The position numbers and the translations under genes were made by a program. From Firm-13 sp964579245 (GTDB lineage: Bacteria; Bacillota; Clostridia; Saccharofermentanales; Saccharofermentanaceae), in the NCBI GenBank assembly GCA_964579245.1, contig CAZOFY010000003.1, forward strand, positions 1-64,000: 64,000 nucleotides of DNA. The letters run 5' to 3'. How positions within the stretch are numbered: the first letter of the stretch is position 1; the number at the start of each line of letters is the position of its first letter. Under the pieces are notes generated by a model. It searched no databases and was not told the origin of the DNA. It saw nothing but the letters and a program-made list of their open reading frames with translations. This document shows, piece after piece, positions 1 to 8,764 of the stretch.

Positions 1-56
1 AATAAATAGTTGGATCTTAGAACATCGATTCCCAAAAGTTCGAATGGAAGAAGAAC

Positions 57-97
57 AAAAAAATTACCTCAGCTGATATATCTTCAGCCAAGGTAAC
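57..97 (-). terminator. Rho-independent terminator of the tRNA-Leu gene
   Basis: Read on the minus strand, GTTACCT and GGCTGA pair with TCAGC and AGGTAA across an AGATATA loop, and a run of seven T follows (the A run at 57-63 on the plus strand). It lies 10 bases downstream of the tRNA 3' end, so it most likely ends that transcript. Confidence 0.8.
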
Positions 98-106
98 TTC
101 TCGTGG

Positions 107-186
107 TGCGGATGATGGGAATCGAACCCATACGGTCTCCCACACGCCCCTCAAACGTGCGCGTCTGCCAGTTCCGCCACATCCGC
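107..186 (-). tRNA. tRNA-Leu (anticodon GAG)
   Basis: The minus strand folds as a class II tRNA. The acceptor stem GCGGATG pairs with CATCCGC and the discriminator is A. The D arm contains GGCGGAACTGGCAGACGC. The anticodon stem CACGT/GCGTG closes a TTGAGGG loop, giving anticodon GAG. A short extra arm is followed by the T arm ATGGG-TTCGATT-CCCAT. CCA is not encoded. It would read CUC and CUU leucine codons. It stands alone, with its own promoter and terminator. Confidence 0.93.
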
Positions 187-228
187 ATCTCAACTTTCAT
201 TCAACGAGGGAACTCAACAGCAAGGGTA

Positions 229-257
229 ATTATACTGATTGACAGCCATGATGTCAA
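229..257 (-). promoter_or_regulatory. Consensus sigma-A promoter of tRNA-Leu
   Basis: On the minus strand TTGACA (252-257) and TATAAT (229-234) are separated by exactly 17 bases. Both hexamers match consensus perfectly. The site is about 43 bases upstream of the tRNA 5' end, as expected for a strong stable-RNA promoter. Confidence 0.9.
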
Positions 258-387
258 GGGAGTTTCTTTTCTCGAAATTGTGTTTTTTTAATCCTGATAG
301 ACAAAGGAACGTCTGGTCCCGGAAAGTGAAACAAGAATTTCGATTGGCAGAGATATCTGTTGAATTGGATGGCTTTTGCGGTTTGCA

Positions 388-981
388 TTATCGAAAATAG
401 TGTTTTTTCTTTGTGAAAATGACCGTCATGGCTCCAGCGAACAAGACAAGCGCCAGACTTAGTGTTACCGTGAAATGATTCTCGGTATCATCTACTCTTG
501 TTATCCTAAGAAAGTCTCTTCTGCCCCCTGAAATGCTGGTTTCTAATTCAAATATGTCTTTCGATATTGTGTTTATCCCGTTATCCATTGGCTCTCTTGC
601 GATAATTATGAAGCTGTCCTCTTCTGGAAAGGCTGTATCCGGTAAATGAATCCGGGAGTCAATCGGTTCTATGATGACCTTGCTGCAAATGATCTGTATT
701 GCGCCAACATTCACAGAATCTCCGCCTGCATGCTTTGGTAAGACATGATGCGTATCCAAGTCTTCCCACGTGAAATCATGACGAAATGCTTCGAAGTTTA
801 TAAATGCAAACTTCTTGTGATCACTGTTTTCAACGGTTTGTCGTGCGTCATCTGCCATTACTGGGAAAGTCATAGTTGTCATGATGATCGCCATACCGAT
901 GATATAGGAGAGGATTCTCCGGTTGTCATGACCTGTTTCTGATACGGGTACTCTTATTCTTTGCCAAAGTGAAACGTGCAT
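388..981 (-). CDS. Unknown predicted envelope protein with signal and C-terminal membrane segment
   Basis: I do not recognise this 197-residue protein. A hydrophobic stretch at about residues 23-43 ends in FPVMADD, which looks like a signal peptide with an AxA-like cleavage site. A second hydrophobic segment at about 170-189 is followed by the basic tail KKKHYFR, typical of a stop-transfer anchor. The middle is polar and rich in Asp, Glu and Ile, so it is probably exposed outside the cell. I chose the ATG at 981 because a G-rich stretch lies 5 bases upstream; an in-frame ATG at 1005 is possible. It stands alone in AT-rich flanks, and no partner gene hints at a role. Confidence 0.6.
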   Translation of the reverse strand: MHVSLWQRIRVPVSETGHDNRRILSYIIGMAIIMTTMTFPVMADDARQTVENSDHKKFAFINFEAFRHDFTWEDLDTHHVLPKHAGGDSVNVGAIQIICSKVIIEPIDSRIHLPDTAFPEEDSFIIIAREPMDNGINTISKDIFELETSISGGRRDFLRITRVDDTENHFTVTLSLALVLFAGAMTVIFTKKKHYFR

Positions 982-1061
982 GCTAACCCCCCATTTGCAT
1001 ATCAACTGAATTCATATCAACGATCTGTAATGCATCGCTACCAATGCTTAGTTATTAATCT

Positions 1062-1096
1062 ATTTTACATGTACACCTTTTTATCATATATGTCAA
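1062..1096 (-). promoter_or_regulatory. Candidate promoter for the 388-981 gene
   Basis: Minus-strand TTGACA (1091-1096) is followed 17 bases later by TACATG and then at once by TAAAAT (1062-1067). The -35 is perfect; the -10 is weak or has a long spacer. The surrounding 982-1200 stretch is strongly AT-rich and holds no other gene that I can support. Confidence 0.4.
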
Positions 1097-1201
1097 TATA
1101 ATTATATTATTTTATAGTTATTTAATTTTCTGTCGTAATATACCAACAAGATCTTGCGTATTGATTCGTGTTTTAACAGTTTCTCTCTTTGAGGCTCAAT
1201 T

Positions 1202-1248
1202 AAAAGCTGTACCATGTCAGCGCAATGCATAACTGGTACAGCTTTTTT
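1202..1248 (-). terminator. Terminator at the end of the glycogen operon
   Basis: AAAAGCTGTACCA (1202-1214) pairs with TGGTACAGCTTTT (1234-1246) across a 19-base loop. T runs occur in both reading directions, so it may act bidirectionally. It lies 19 bases past the stop of the zinc-ribbon gene that ends the glycogen operon. Confidence 0.8.
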
Positions 1249-1266
1249 CGTCAGTAAGGATAAATA

Positions 1267-2385
1267 TCAGGAATTAACAAACGAAAGGAACAGGATAATC
1301 AAGGCCAAGACGCCAAGAACGGCGATTGCAACACGCAACGCGGAGATCGGGGCCTTGCCTCCAACTTTACCTGTTTGTCCATTGACGACAAATTGATACG
1401 ATTTCCCCTTATAGGAGAAGGAGGAAACCCATACCGGAACGAGAATATACTTATAGGTCATTTTGCTGAAAATGGTCGAGAAATTCACCCTCGCAGCACG
1501 ATCAGCTCGCCAAGATTGCCGGATGTATCCTTCGATATTGTATTGAAGGCGACTCTGAATCATTCCCTGTGCCCCTGTCCATGCCTCATCGAGTCCGATC
1601 GAATAACGTTCGGCAATAAAACCTGCAATCAATTCGGGGTTATAGGGAACAAGCTTAGAGAAATCAAACGGTTCAGCTTTCTTGATACCGGAATCCTCAT
1701 GACGTTTACTGCCAACCACCAGCTGGTCATCGATGAATTCATCGTATTCTCCGGATACGTTCTTCCAGGTCGTGACAGTCTCATAACTGTCGCCCCTCTT
1801 AACCCGCTTGTCATATCCGGCCTGTCCAGTAAAATTCGAATGTGTCATCGCATCAAATGTCCAATAGGGAAGATAAATGCCCTTGAAAGCCTCCGGCTTT
1901 GCCTGACGCTTGGCCTCACTTGGTGTAAAGATCCGACCTTTAAGCCAGCGTGAAAATAAATCTCCCGCTTTCTTCATCGGAATTTCAAACGGGCAAACGC
2001 CGCCGGGAGCAATGGACTGGCTATCTACCGCAGGCATTACATTCGTTGATCCGCAAAACGGACAAATAGCAGCGGTTTCCAATGCATCGTAAATGCTCGA
2101 TCCAGAACAATTCTGGCAAATGACCATTTTTTTCTCGGAGCCCCAATCGTAACTTGCTCGTGCTTTGGCTTCTTCAAAGCTCATTTCCTGAATCGGAGTT
2201 TGTTCATCGGCACTGGGCATAGTCTTTGTAAAGCCGCAGAAATTACACAGCATGCCTTTTGTCTCAGGGTCATAGACCAATGTTGCCGCACAATTCGGAC
2301 ATTTCTTATCTGTTATCTTTTCTGTCGAGATTCGTTCCAGGTTTTCTTCCGTAGTCATCTCGTCACGATACTGTTCCTCTTCCAT
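1267..2385 (-). CDS. Double zinc-ribbon protein with C-terminal membrane helix (YdjG-like)
   Basis: The 372-residue protein starts with two zinc ribbons: CPNC (29-32) with CNFC (47-50), and CQNC (90-93) with CPFC (108-111). A soluble region with several aromatic motifs (LPYWTFDA, VPVWVSSFSYKGK) follows. One hydrophobic helix lies at about 347-369. This layout matches bacterial TFIIB-type zinc-ribbon proteins sometimes labelled PriA-like or replication-protein-like, such as Bacillus YdjG; no helicase motif is present. The start follows AAAGGAAT. It begins 16 bases after the GH13 gene, so it is probably the last gene of the glycogen operon. Its family is often linked with SPFH proteins, one of which is at 16034-17484. 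Function unknown. Confidence 0.75.
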   Translation of the reverse strand: MEEEQYRDEMTTEENLERISTEKITDKKCPNCAATLVYDPETKGMLCNFCGFTKTMPSADEQTPIQEMSFEEAKARASYDWGSEKKMVICQNCSGSSIYDALETAAICPFCGSTNVMPAVDSQSIAPGGVCPFEIPMKKAGDLFSRWLKGRIFTPSEAKRQAKPEAFKGIYLPYWTFDAMTHSNFTGQAGYDKRVKRGDSYETVTTWKNVSGEYDEFIDDQLVVGSKRHEDSGIKKAEPFDFSKLVPYNPELIAGFIAERYSIGLDEAWTGAQGMIQSRLQYNIEGYIRQSWRADRAARVNFSTIFSKMTYKYILVPVWVSSFSYKGKSYQFVVNGQTGKVGGKAPISALRVAIAVLGVLALIILFLSFVNS

Positions 2386-2401
2386 TGGTTATTCCTTTCT
2401 T

Positions 2402-4528
2402 TTACGCAATTGTAAATAGGCAAAATGACAATTCCTCAAGCGATACAATATATTCCAGGTTATCTTTTATCTCATCGCCGCTTTTAAGAGTCGGTTCCCG
2501 GTTACTATCCTCTCTCGATATGGTCGTAACGCCATCTTTTCGAGTAACAGAAAAACGATACTTAACTTTATCATTTCGATTGATGGCTAGAATCGCAGCG
2601 CTTACACCCTCGCAGGGGTGTCCGAAAAAGTCTGTCCGGTCCGAATGAAGGAAACGCTCAAAAACAAAGACATCGCCTTCCGCAAAGAGGGTCCGATAGC
2701 AGCCTGTCTTCAGGACAGGATATTCTCTTCTGAGTGTTGTAGCCCACTGGAAAAATCCGAGTTGCTCCTCTTGATATGAAGCCAGTCTTCCCCATGGGTA
2801 GGTCCTTCGATTAAACGGATCACGGTATCCTTCCATCGCAATCTCATCACCATAGTATATACACGGAGCGCCCACATAACACATTTGAATCAGGAGAGCT
2901 AATCGAACCCGCTGTAGTCCGACGCGAAGCTGATGAGGATTCATCTTCACGGTTTTCTGAGTCCTTCTATCGCCAGGATCAGGTTCTCCTCCAACGACGG
3001 TAAGTGCTCTCGGAACATCATGGCTTGAGATCAGGTTCATGTTGCAGTAGTAGACCTGCGGAGGATAGTTTTCTCGAAACGATTCGAGCCGGGAATTCAG
3101 GATCTGTGCCTCGAATGCCCAGGTGAAAAATCCCAAAACGGAGTCCCGAAAAGTATATCCCATAACGGCGTCATGCGTCCGTCCCAACAAGAAGTCGCGA
3201 TAGGATCCGTAACTGATCTTATTACTGGCATCTTCCCAGACTTCGCCAAGAACAAAGCCTTCGCCCTGTGTTTCTTCTTTTACTGTAGCCCGTAGCTCTC
3301 GCAGGAAGGAATCCGGCAGCTCGTCAGAAACGTCAAGGCGAAAGCCGCTGGCACCTCGTCTCAGCCACGTGCGGATCACGCCCTCTTCACCGAAGATATA
3401 ATCACGATAGGAAAGATCGTTCTCATTCACGTTCGGTAGGTCCGGAAAGCCCCACCAGGAATCGTAACATAGTGCACCCTTATCATCCCGGCAGAACGAA
3501 TACCACGAGGAATACTTGCTACGTATCTTGTGCAAGGCCGCATGGTAGGCGCCCGGCTCATCGTACCTCTCAAGTTTGTTAAAGTACCGGCTGTCTGCAC
3601 CGGTATGACTGAAGACTCCGTCAAGGAGAAATCTCATTTGGGATTGGCTCATCTGTGCGGCAAAGCGTTCAAAGGCAGGCATACCGCCAAGCATTGGATC
3701 GGCAGCCTTGTAATCGGCTGTATCATATCTGTGATTGGACCGAGCCTCAAAAATCGGATTCAGGTACAGACAGTCAACATGTAGATCTCGGATATAAGGA
3801 ATATTCTCCGTGATCCCATCAAGCGTCCCGCCAAAGAAATCACAGGCGATATAGCCTGTCTCCGGACGTCCGTCAATATCAACATCCTCATACCAATCCT
3901 CGTGATAAACGCGTTCGTAAGCTTGCCGGGCGCTTTGCATCTGCCCTTCCTGATAGGAAGAGCCACGCGAGAATCGATCCGGAAAAATCTGATAAAGAAC
4001 AGCTCCCTTCATCCAATCCGGCGTTTCAAATTTCTTGTCATAAACGGTAATTTGAAATGCTGCGGGATAACGATCCTCTGCAGCACCGATTTTCGAGGGA
4101 ATTCCACTGATCCTTCCGGTACCGTCTGCTTTGTGTCGAGACATAACATAATAAATCGGCATTCCATCTGAATGATAGTCAGACTCATGCGTTTTTCGAT
4201 GTGATTCACCGGATTCCTTATGACCTTGAGACGAAGTAGCGGGCTGGATCCGGAACCAATAAAAAAACAAACAGGGTTCGGCCGGCATACGCACTCGAAC
4301 ATGATATTGGTCATGTCCGGATGGGATCAAGTCCATCGACAGTTCGCCGTATGTATATGTATATAGACCATGTGAATAGCAAAGGATCACCTCTTCACAT
4401 GGTATATGAACGTCAATGGAAAGCTCAACATAGGTACAGGCAGATACAGAGCCGAAAGGTGATCGATATTCTTCGCTTCTCGACAAATGAAAGATCGGGC
4501 TGTCATCGTGCCGGGTTCTGCTTATCAC
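2402..4528 (-). CDS. GH13 family alpha-amylase / neopullulanase-like glycosidase
   Basis: A 708-residue cytoplasmic alpha-glucan hydrolase with no signal peptide. An N-terminal beta-rich part (about 30-165) resembles the starch-binding domains of neopullulanases, and the TIM barrel starts near 172 (GAVLYQIFPDRF). GH13 motifs in order: DGVFSHTG (303-310); GFRLDV (395-400) with nucleophile Asp399; GEVWED (428-433) with acid/base Glu429; and SSHD (501-504) with Asp504. The start is a GTG that overlaps the glgA stop by four bases (GTGA), so translation is probably coupled; no clear Shine-Dalgarno is seen. Its place after glgA suggests it trims or degrades glycogen or maltodextrin. The exact GH13 subfamily is uncertain. 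Confidence 0.88.
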   Translation of the reverse strand: MISRTRHDDSPIFHLSRSEEYRSPFGSVSACTYVELSIDVHIPCEEVILCYSHGLYTYTYGELSMDLIPSGHDQYHVRVRMPAEPCLFFYWFRIQPATSSQGHKESGESHRKTHESDYHSDGMPIYYVMSRHKADGTGRISGIPSKIGAAEDRYPAAFQITVYDKKFETPDWMKGAVLYQIFPDRFSRGSSYQEGQMQSARQAYERVYHEDWYEDVDIDGRPETGYIACDFFGGTLDGITENIPYIRDLHVDCLYLNPIFEARSNHRYDTADYKAADPMLGGMPAFERFAAQMSQSQMRFLLDGVFSHTGADSRYFNKLERYDEPGAYHAALHKIRSKYSSWYSFCRDDKGALCYDSWWGFPDLPNVNENDLSYRDYIFGEEGVIRTWLRRGASGFRLDVSDELPDSFLRELRATVKEETQGEGFVLGEVWEDASNKISYGSYRDFLLGRTHDAVMGYTFRDSVLGFFTWAFEAQILNSRLESFRENYPPQVYYCNMNLISSHDVPRALTVVGGEPDPGDRRTQKTVKMNPHQLRVGLQRVRLALLIQMCYVGAPCIYYGDEIAMEGYRDPFNRRTYPWGRLASYQEEQLGFFQWATTLRREYPVLKTGCYRTLFAEGDVFVFERFLHSDRTDFFGHPCEGVSAAILAINRNDKVKYRFSVTRKDGVTTISREDSNREPTLKSGDEIKDNLEYIVSLEELSFCLFTIA

Positions 4529-6369
4529 TTTTTAGGAGTTTCCTTTCTTTTCTTTCCGCTGCTTTCTGCCAAAGATTCAGGTTTCGCTTCTACCGTCTTG
4601 GACTTAGATTTCCCTGTCCCGGTCTTTGGCGAAGAGGATTTCTCTTCCGATGATGATCTTCGGTCAGATGTTAAAGCATCGCCGGATGCAGAATTCTCTC
4701 TCAAGCCCTTTGTCCGCGGCTCTTTAAGCATCTTATCAGACGCTTTCAAATCAGGTTTTGCGGTTCTGGATACAGTCTTTCTCGGCTTAACTTCTTCTTG
4801 TGCAGAATTGGGACTATCCGTTCTCTCTACAGAAGAATCCGCCATCTCGATCTGTAGCTTTGATTCTTCTTCAAAAAGGCTGAGTGTTGATTTCTCTGCG
4901 TCGGCGAGAGGCAAAGGCAACCCTGTGATCAGGGCATATAACCCGGCATATTCACGAGCCGAACGATCCCAGCTATAATCTCCGGTCATTGCTTTCATCT
5001 GAAGATGCTTCCAAACATTTTTCTGATGTCTGTATACATCACAGGCATATTTGGTAACAAATAAAAATTCATGCGCATTGATGTTTGCGAAGGAAAAGCC
5101 ATTTCCCTCGCCAGTATATTCGTTGTACGGGATAACAGTATCCTTTAATCCGCCGGTCTCGCGAACAACAGGTATGGTTCCGTATCTCATCGCAATCATT
5201 TGCGAAAGTCCGCACGGCTCAAAGATAGAAGGCATCAAGTAAATGTCCGCACCTGCGTATAATGTATGAGCAAGTCCATTATCAAAGGAAATACACGCAC
5301 ACATTTTGCAGGCATTACGGGATGCTACTTCAGTCAGGGCTTTCTCGTAAAAAGCATCCCCTGTTCCAAGAATTACGACCTGCATACCATCAAAAAGCAT
5401 TTCTTCCAAAACACGAAGAAGGAGATCAAGCCCCTTTTGATCGACAAGTCTGGAAATCATAACGCATAACGGCGCACCGGGGTTCTCTTCGAGATTCAGC
5501 TGATGTTGGACAGACTTCTTACATGCTGCTTTACCCTCTTCATAATCGGGGTATGAAAAGGTCATCGGTAAATATTTATCAGCCGAAGGATTATATTCCT
5601 TCTCATCGATTCCATTCAGAACTCCGCTTACTTTGTACGCATACTGACGTAAAACTCCATTTAACCCTTCGCCAAAATAATCGGTCATGATCTCATATGC
5701 GTAGGTCGGAGATACGGTCGTAACAGAATTAGCATACACTGTGCCCGCTTTCATAAAGTTAGCAGCACCTTCTTTGAGCATGAGCTCTTCTTTCACGTAA
5801 ACATCCGGTAAATCCAAAAGATCCCGCACCATCTCCGTACTATGGATTCCCTGATACTTCAAGTTATGTATGGTATACACTGTCTTGACATTCATATGTA
5901 AACCACGGGAACGATAATGAGCATCAAGAAGCATTGGCATCATGCCTGTCTGCCAGTCGTTGCAATGCAAGACATCCGGTTCAAACTGCATGCTTTCTCC
6001 CATAAACTCCAGTACTGCTCTCTGATAAAAGCAATAACGTTCTATGTCGAAAGTATACTCGACATAGACCTGCTCATAACTAAAATAGTATTCATTATCG
6101 ATAAAGTAAAAGATTACATCATCAAGTACGATCCTATATAATCCAGCATACAAGGATCGCCAGCCCATCTTGATCATTTTCCAGCCAAGGCTCTCTAAAC
6201 GAGGCATATACTCCTGTTTAATCTTGTGATACAACGGAAGAATCACTCTTGCGTCTACATTCTGACGAACGAGCGTCCTCGGTAATGCTCCGACAACGTC
6301 CGCAAGACCGCCCACCTTAACAAACGGTGCAGCCTCCGAAGACGCCAAAAGAACTCGAATCGGATTCAT
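4525..6369 (-). CDS. glgA: Glycogen synthase (ADP-glucose) with a long low-complexity C-terminal tail
   Basis: Transfers glucose from ADP-glucose to the growing alpha-1,4-glucan. It is a GT5-family GT-B fold: the KVGGLADVVGALPR loop at 18-31 binds the nucleotide sugar, and the C-terminal half has MPSIFEPCGLSQ, where the conserved Glu-Pro-Cys-Gly lies. Bacterial GlgA is usually about 480 residues. This one is 614, because residues 485-614 form a Lys/Ser/Glu/Pro-rich stretch with no predicted fold. Its ATG overlaps the glgD stop (ATGA), and it overlaps the GH13 gene at its other end. Identity is certain; the tail's role is not known. Confidence 0.95.
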   Translation of the reverse strand: MNPIRVLLASSEAAPFVKVGGLADVVGALPRTLVRQNVDARVILPLYHKIKQEYMPRLESLGWKMIKMGWRSLYAGLYRIVLDDVIFYFIDNEYYFSYEQVYVEYTFDIERYCFYQRAVLEFMGESMQFEPDVLHCNDWQTGMMPMLLDAHYRSRGLHMNVKTVYTIHNLKYQGIHSTEMVRDLLDLPDVYVKEELMLKEGAANFMKAGTVYANSVTTVSPTYAYEIMTDYFGEGLNGVLRQYAYKVSGVLNGIDEKEYNPSADKYLPMTFSYPDYEEGKAACKKSVQHQLNLEENPGAPLCVMISRLVDQKGLDLLLRVLEEMLFDGMQVVILGTGDAFYEKALTEVASRNACKMCACISFDNGLAHTLYAGADIYLMPSIFEPCGLSQMIAMRYGTIPVVRETGGLKDTVIPYNEYTGEGNGFSFANINAHEFLFVTKYACDVYRHQKNVWKHLQMKAMTGDYSWDRSAREYAGLYALITGLPLPLADAEKSTLSLFEEESKLQIEMADSSVERTDSPNSAQEEVKPRKTVSRTAKPDLKASDKMLKEPRTKGLRENSASGDALTSDRRSSSEEKSSSPKTGTGKSKSKTVEAKPESLAESSGKKRKETPKK

Positions 6370-7475
6370 ACAATAGCCCCCTTGCCGATCACGACCGGAT
6401 AATCCTTATGTCCAACTAATTTGATGCCCGGCCGGATTACGGAATTCTTATCGAGAATGACATTTTCTAATTCACAGTTCTCTGAAATGTGAACATCCTG
6501 CATGATAACACAATTCTTGATCTTCGTATTCTTGGAGACAGTAACACCACGGAAGAGCATGGAATTCTCTACATGTCCCGTAATACGGCAGCCATCTGAC
6601 AAGATAGAGTTCGAGACAGTTGACCCCTCAAAATACAGGGCAGGTGCTTCGTCCTTAACTTTCGTATAGATTGGCATACCGTTCCAGAAAAGATCCGCAC
6701 GAGTCTGGTTGTCCAGGAGGGCCATGGAAGAATTGAAATAGGTCTGAACATTATTGATGCGAAAAACCAATCCCTTATACTCATACGCCTTCACACGAAG
6801 AGACTCATACTTCTTAATGATTGCATGAACACCAAAGCTTCTCTCTCCTCGGGCGATCATATCCGCGATTAAGTCAATCAGAAGCTCCCTGCGAAGAACG
6901 ATGATGCCAAGACTGGATCGATTCGAACTTGTTTTCTCGGGATTCTGGAGTATATCCTTGATATAGCCCTTACGATCAACGTCAAAAATATAATTCGGTA
7001 CCCCATACTTTGTTCCGTCACGATTGTACATGACCGAAATATCTGCACCAGATTGTTCATGTTTTTCGACAAAATCATTGAAGGTCGTATTCAGAACCAT
7101 GTTCGTATCCGAAATAATGACATAAGAACTTCGATTCGAACGTATATAGTCCAGAATGCCCGCTAATTCCTCGGCATCCTCCATCCCGTTTGCTTCGGAG
7201 TTTACGTAAGGAGGCAAAATGTGCAGGCCATAATTCTTTCGGTCTAAGTCCCACGAAGAACCTGTTCCAAGATGGTCCATGAGTGATTTGTATTTATTCA
7301 GCGTCAATATACCGACACTTTTTATGCCGGAATTGACCATATCAGACAGAATATAGTCAATGATACGGTAACGTCCGCCAAAAGGGACAGCAGCAAGAGC
7401 ACGCGGCTTGGATAGCTCGCCCAGAGAGATCTTGTTATTATCAGCCAATATCAGACCCATTGCATCAATAAACAT
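6366..7475 (-). CDS. glgD: Glucose-1-phosphate adenylyltransferase, GlgD subunit
   Basis: A 369-residue partner of GlgC, the enzyme that makes ADP-glucose from glucose-1-phosphate and ATP. The N-terminal nucleotidyltransferase domain begins MGLILADNNKISLGELSKPRAL. In place of GlgC's GGQGSRL loop it has ADNNKISLGEL, as in Bacillus-type GlgD subunits, which are largely regulatory. The C-terminal part has the hexapeptide-repeat pattern of a left-handed beta helix (SNSILSDGCRI, KNTKIKNCVIM). It sits between glgC (23 bases) and glgA (4-base overlap), so the two subunits are made from one transcript. Confidence 0.93.
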   Translation of the reverse strand: MFIDAMGLILADNNKISLGELSKPRALAAVPFGGRYRIIDYILSDMVNSGIKSVGILTLNKYKSLMDHLGTGSSWDLDRKNYGLHILPPYVNSEANGMEDAEELAGILDYIRSNRSSYVIISDTNMVLNTTFNDFVEKHEQSGADISVMYNRDGTKYGVPNYIFDVDRKGYIKDILQNPEKTSSNRSSLGIIVLRRELLIDLIADMIARGERSFGVHAIIKKYESLRVKAYEYKGLVFRINNVQTYFNSSMALLDNQTRADLFWNGMPIYTKVKDEAPALYFEGSTVSNSILSDGCRITGHVENSMLFRGVTVSKNTKIKNCVIMQDVHISENCELENVILDKNSVIRPGIKLVGHKDYPVVIGKGAIV

Positions 7476-7498
7476 ATTACACCCCCACTCTTCCGGTC

Positions 7499-8761
7499 TT
7501 ATCGAACCCGAAAGACCTCCTCAATAACGTTGTCTTCAGGCTCAACTTGCAAGTCGCAATCTATCTGACAATTCGCGGGAATAATCGCGTTGTCCTTGAT
7601 CTTCAGACCCCGTTCGAAAACAACGACGCCGTCAGTGCAAATCTTAGGATTCAAGTATGGGCTCTCTCCTTCCACCGAAGCACCGGCACGCACGCCCTCT
7701 CCGATAATCGTGTTAAACCCGACAATGCACTTGTCCAGAAATGCGCCTGCCCGAACAGTTACACCAGGGAGCAGAACGGAATCCTTTACAACAGCGCCTT
7801 TTTCAATCGTGACAGAGTTGGCCAGAACGGAATGTTCAACAGATCCGAAGATTTGACATCCATCGGTCATCGCGGTGTTGATGACAGAAGATCCGGCAGC
7901 AATATAGTGCGATGGCTTCACAGGGTTGCGGCTATAAATACGCCAGGAACGGTCCATAAGGTTGATCTCTTCAGGGCGATCCAGAATATCCATATTGGCT
8001 TCCCAAAGGCTGGAAATGGTTCCGACGTCCTTCCAATATCCGGAGAATCGATATGCACACAACTTCTTCCCCTGATCCAGCATCATCGGCACTATGTTCT
8101 TTCCGAAATCATTATTCGACTCCGGATTGTTCTCATCCTCGATCAAAGCGCGGCGCAGGACGTCCCATGTAAAAATATATACACCCATCGAAGCCAGATT
8201 GCTCTCCGGTTTCTTCGGTTTTTCAACAAACTCGGAAATGGTGCCGTCATCCTTCGTATTCAAAATTCCGAACCTTGACGCCTCTTCCCACGGCACCTCC
8301 AGAACGGCCAGCGTGGCATCAGCTTTATTGTTGATATGGTCACGAAGCATACGAGCGTAGTTCATCTTATATATATGGTCACCGGATAAAATCAGAACAT
8401 ACTTGGGATCATAATCATCAATAAAGTCCTTGTTCTGATATATCGCATTCGCCGTCCCCTTATACCAGTCACTTCTTCCTGAGCGTTGATAAGGGGGAAG
8501 GATAAACGCACCACCGTTACTTCGGTCCAGATCCCATGGATGACCGTTGCCCACGTACGTGTTCAAAGCCAACGGTTGATACTGAGAGAGTACGCCAACT
8601 GTCTCAATACCTGAGTTCGCACAATTCGACAAAGGAAAATCGATAATCCTGTACCTACTGCCATACGACACAGCCGGTTTCGCAATATACTTTGTTAATA
8701 CACCGAGTCTGGATCCTTGACCTCCGGCTAGAATCATAGCCACAACGTCAGCTCTTGCCAT
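7499..8761 (-). CDS. glgC: Glucose-1-phosphate adenylyltransferase, catalytic GlgC subunit
   Basis: Makes ADP-glucose, the committed step of bacterial glycogen synthesis. The 420-residue protein has the nucleotide-binding loop AGGQGSRLGVLT (12-23), the FPLSNC segment, the substrate motif EFVEKPKKP and the YWKDVGT motif, followed by a beta-helix C-terminal domain. The length is normal. The Shine-Dalgarno GGAGG lies inside the end of glgB, and the ATG is 3 bases past the glgB stop, so the pair is tightly coupled. The companion GlgD downstream suggests a GlgC/GlgD hetero-oligomer as in Bacillus. Confidence 0.96.
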   Translation of the reverse strand: MARADVVAMILAGGQGSRLGVLTKYIAKPAVSYGSRYRIIDFPLSNCANSGIETVGVLSQYQPLALNTYVGNGHPWDLDRSNGGAFILPPYQRSGRSDWYKGTANAIYQNKDFIDDYDPKYVLILSGDHIYKMNYARMLRDHINNKADATLAVLEVPWEEASRFGILNTKDDGTISEFVEKPKKPESNLASMGVYIFTWDVLRRALIEDENNPESNNDFGKNIVPMMLDQGKKLCAYRFSGYWKDVGTISSLWEANMDILDRPEEINLMDRSWRIYSRNPVKPSHYIAAGSSVINTAMTDGCQIFGSVEHSVLANSVTIEKGAVVKDSVLLPGVTVRAGAFLDKCIVGFNTIIGEGVRAGASVEGESPYLNPKICTDGVVVFERGLKIKDNAIIPANCQIDCDLQVEPEDNVIEEVFRVR

Positions 8762-8764
8762 GTT

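Noticed and set aside
1375..1953. Long plus-strand reading frame opposite the zinc-ribbon gene
   Set aside because: No ribosome-binding site, no family-like pattern, and it lies fully opposite a gene with clear cysteine motifs.
7547..8278. Plus-strand frame of 243 codons opposite glgC
   Set aside because: It is antisense to a well-identified catalytic domain and has no Shine-Dalgarno or recognisable motif.
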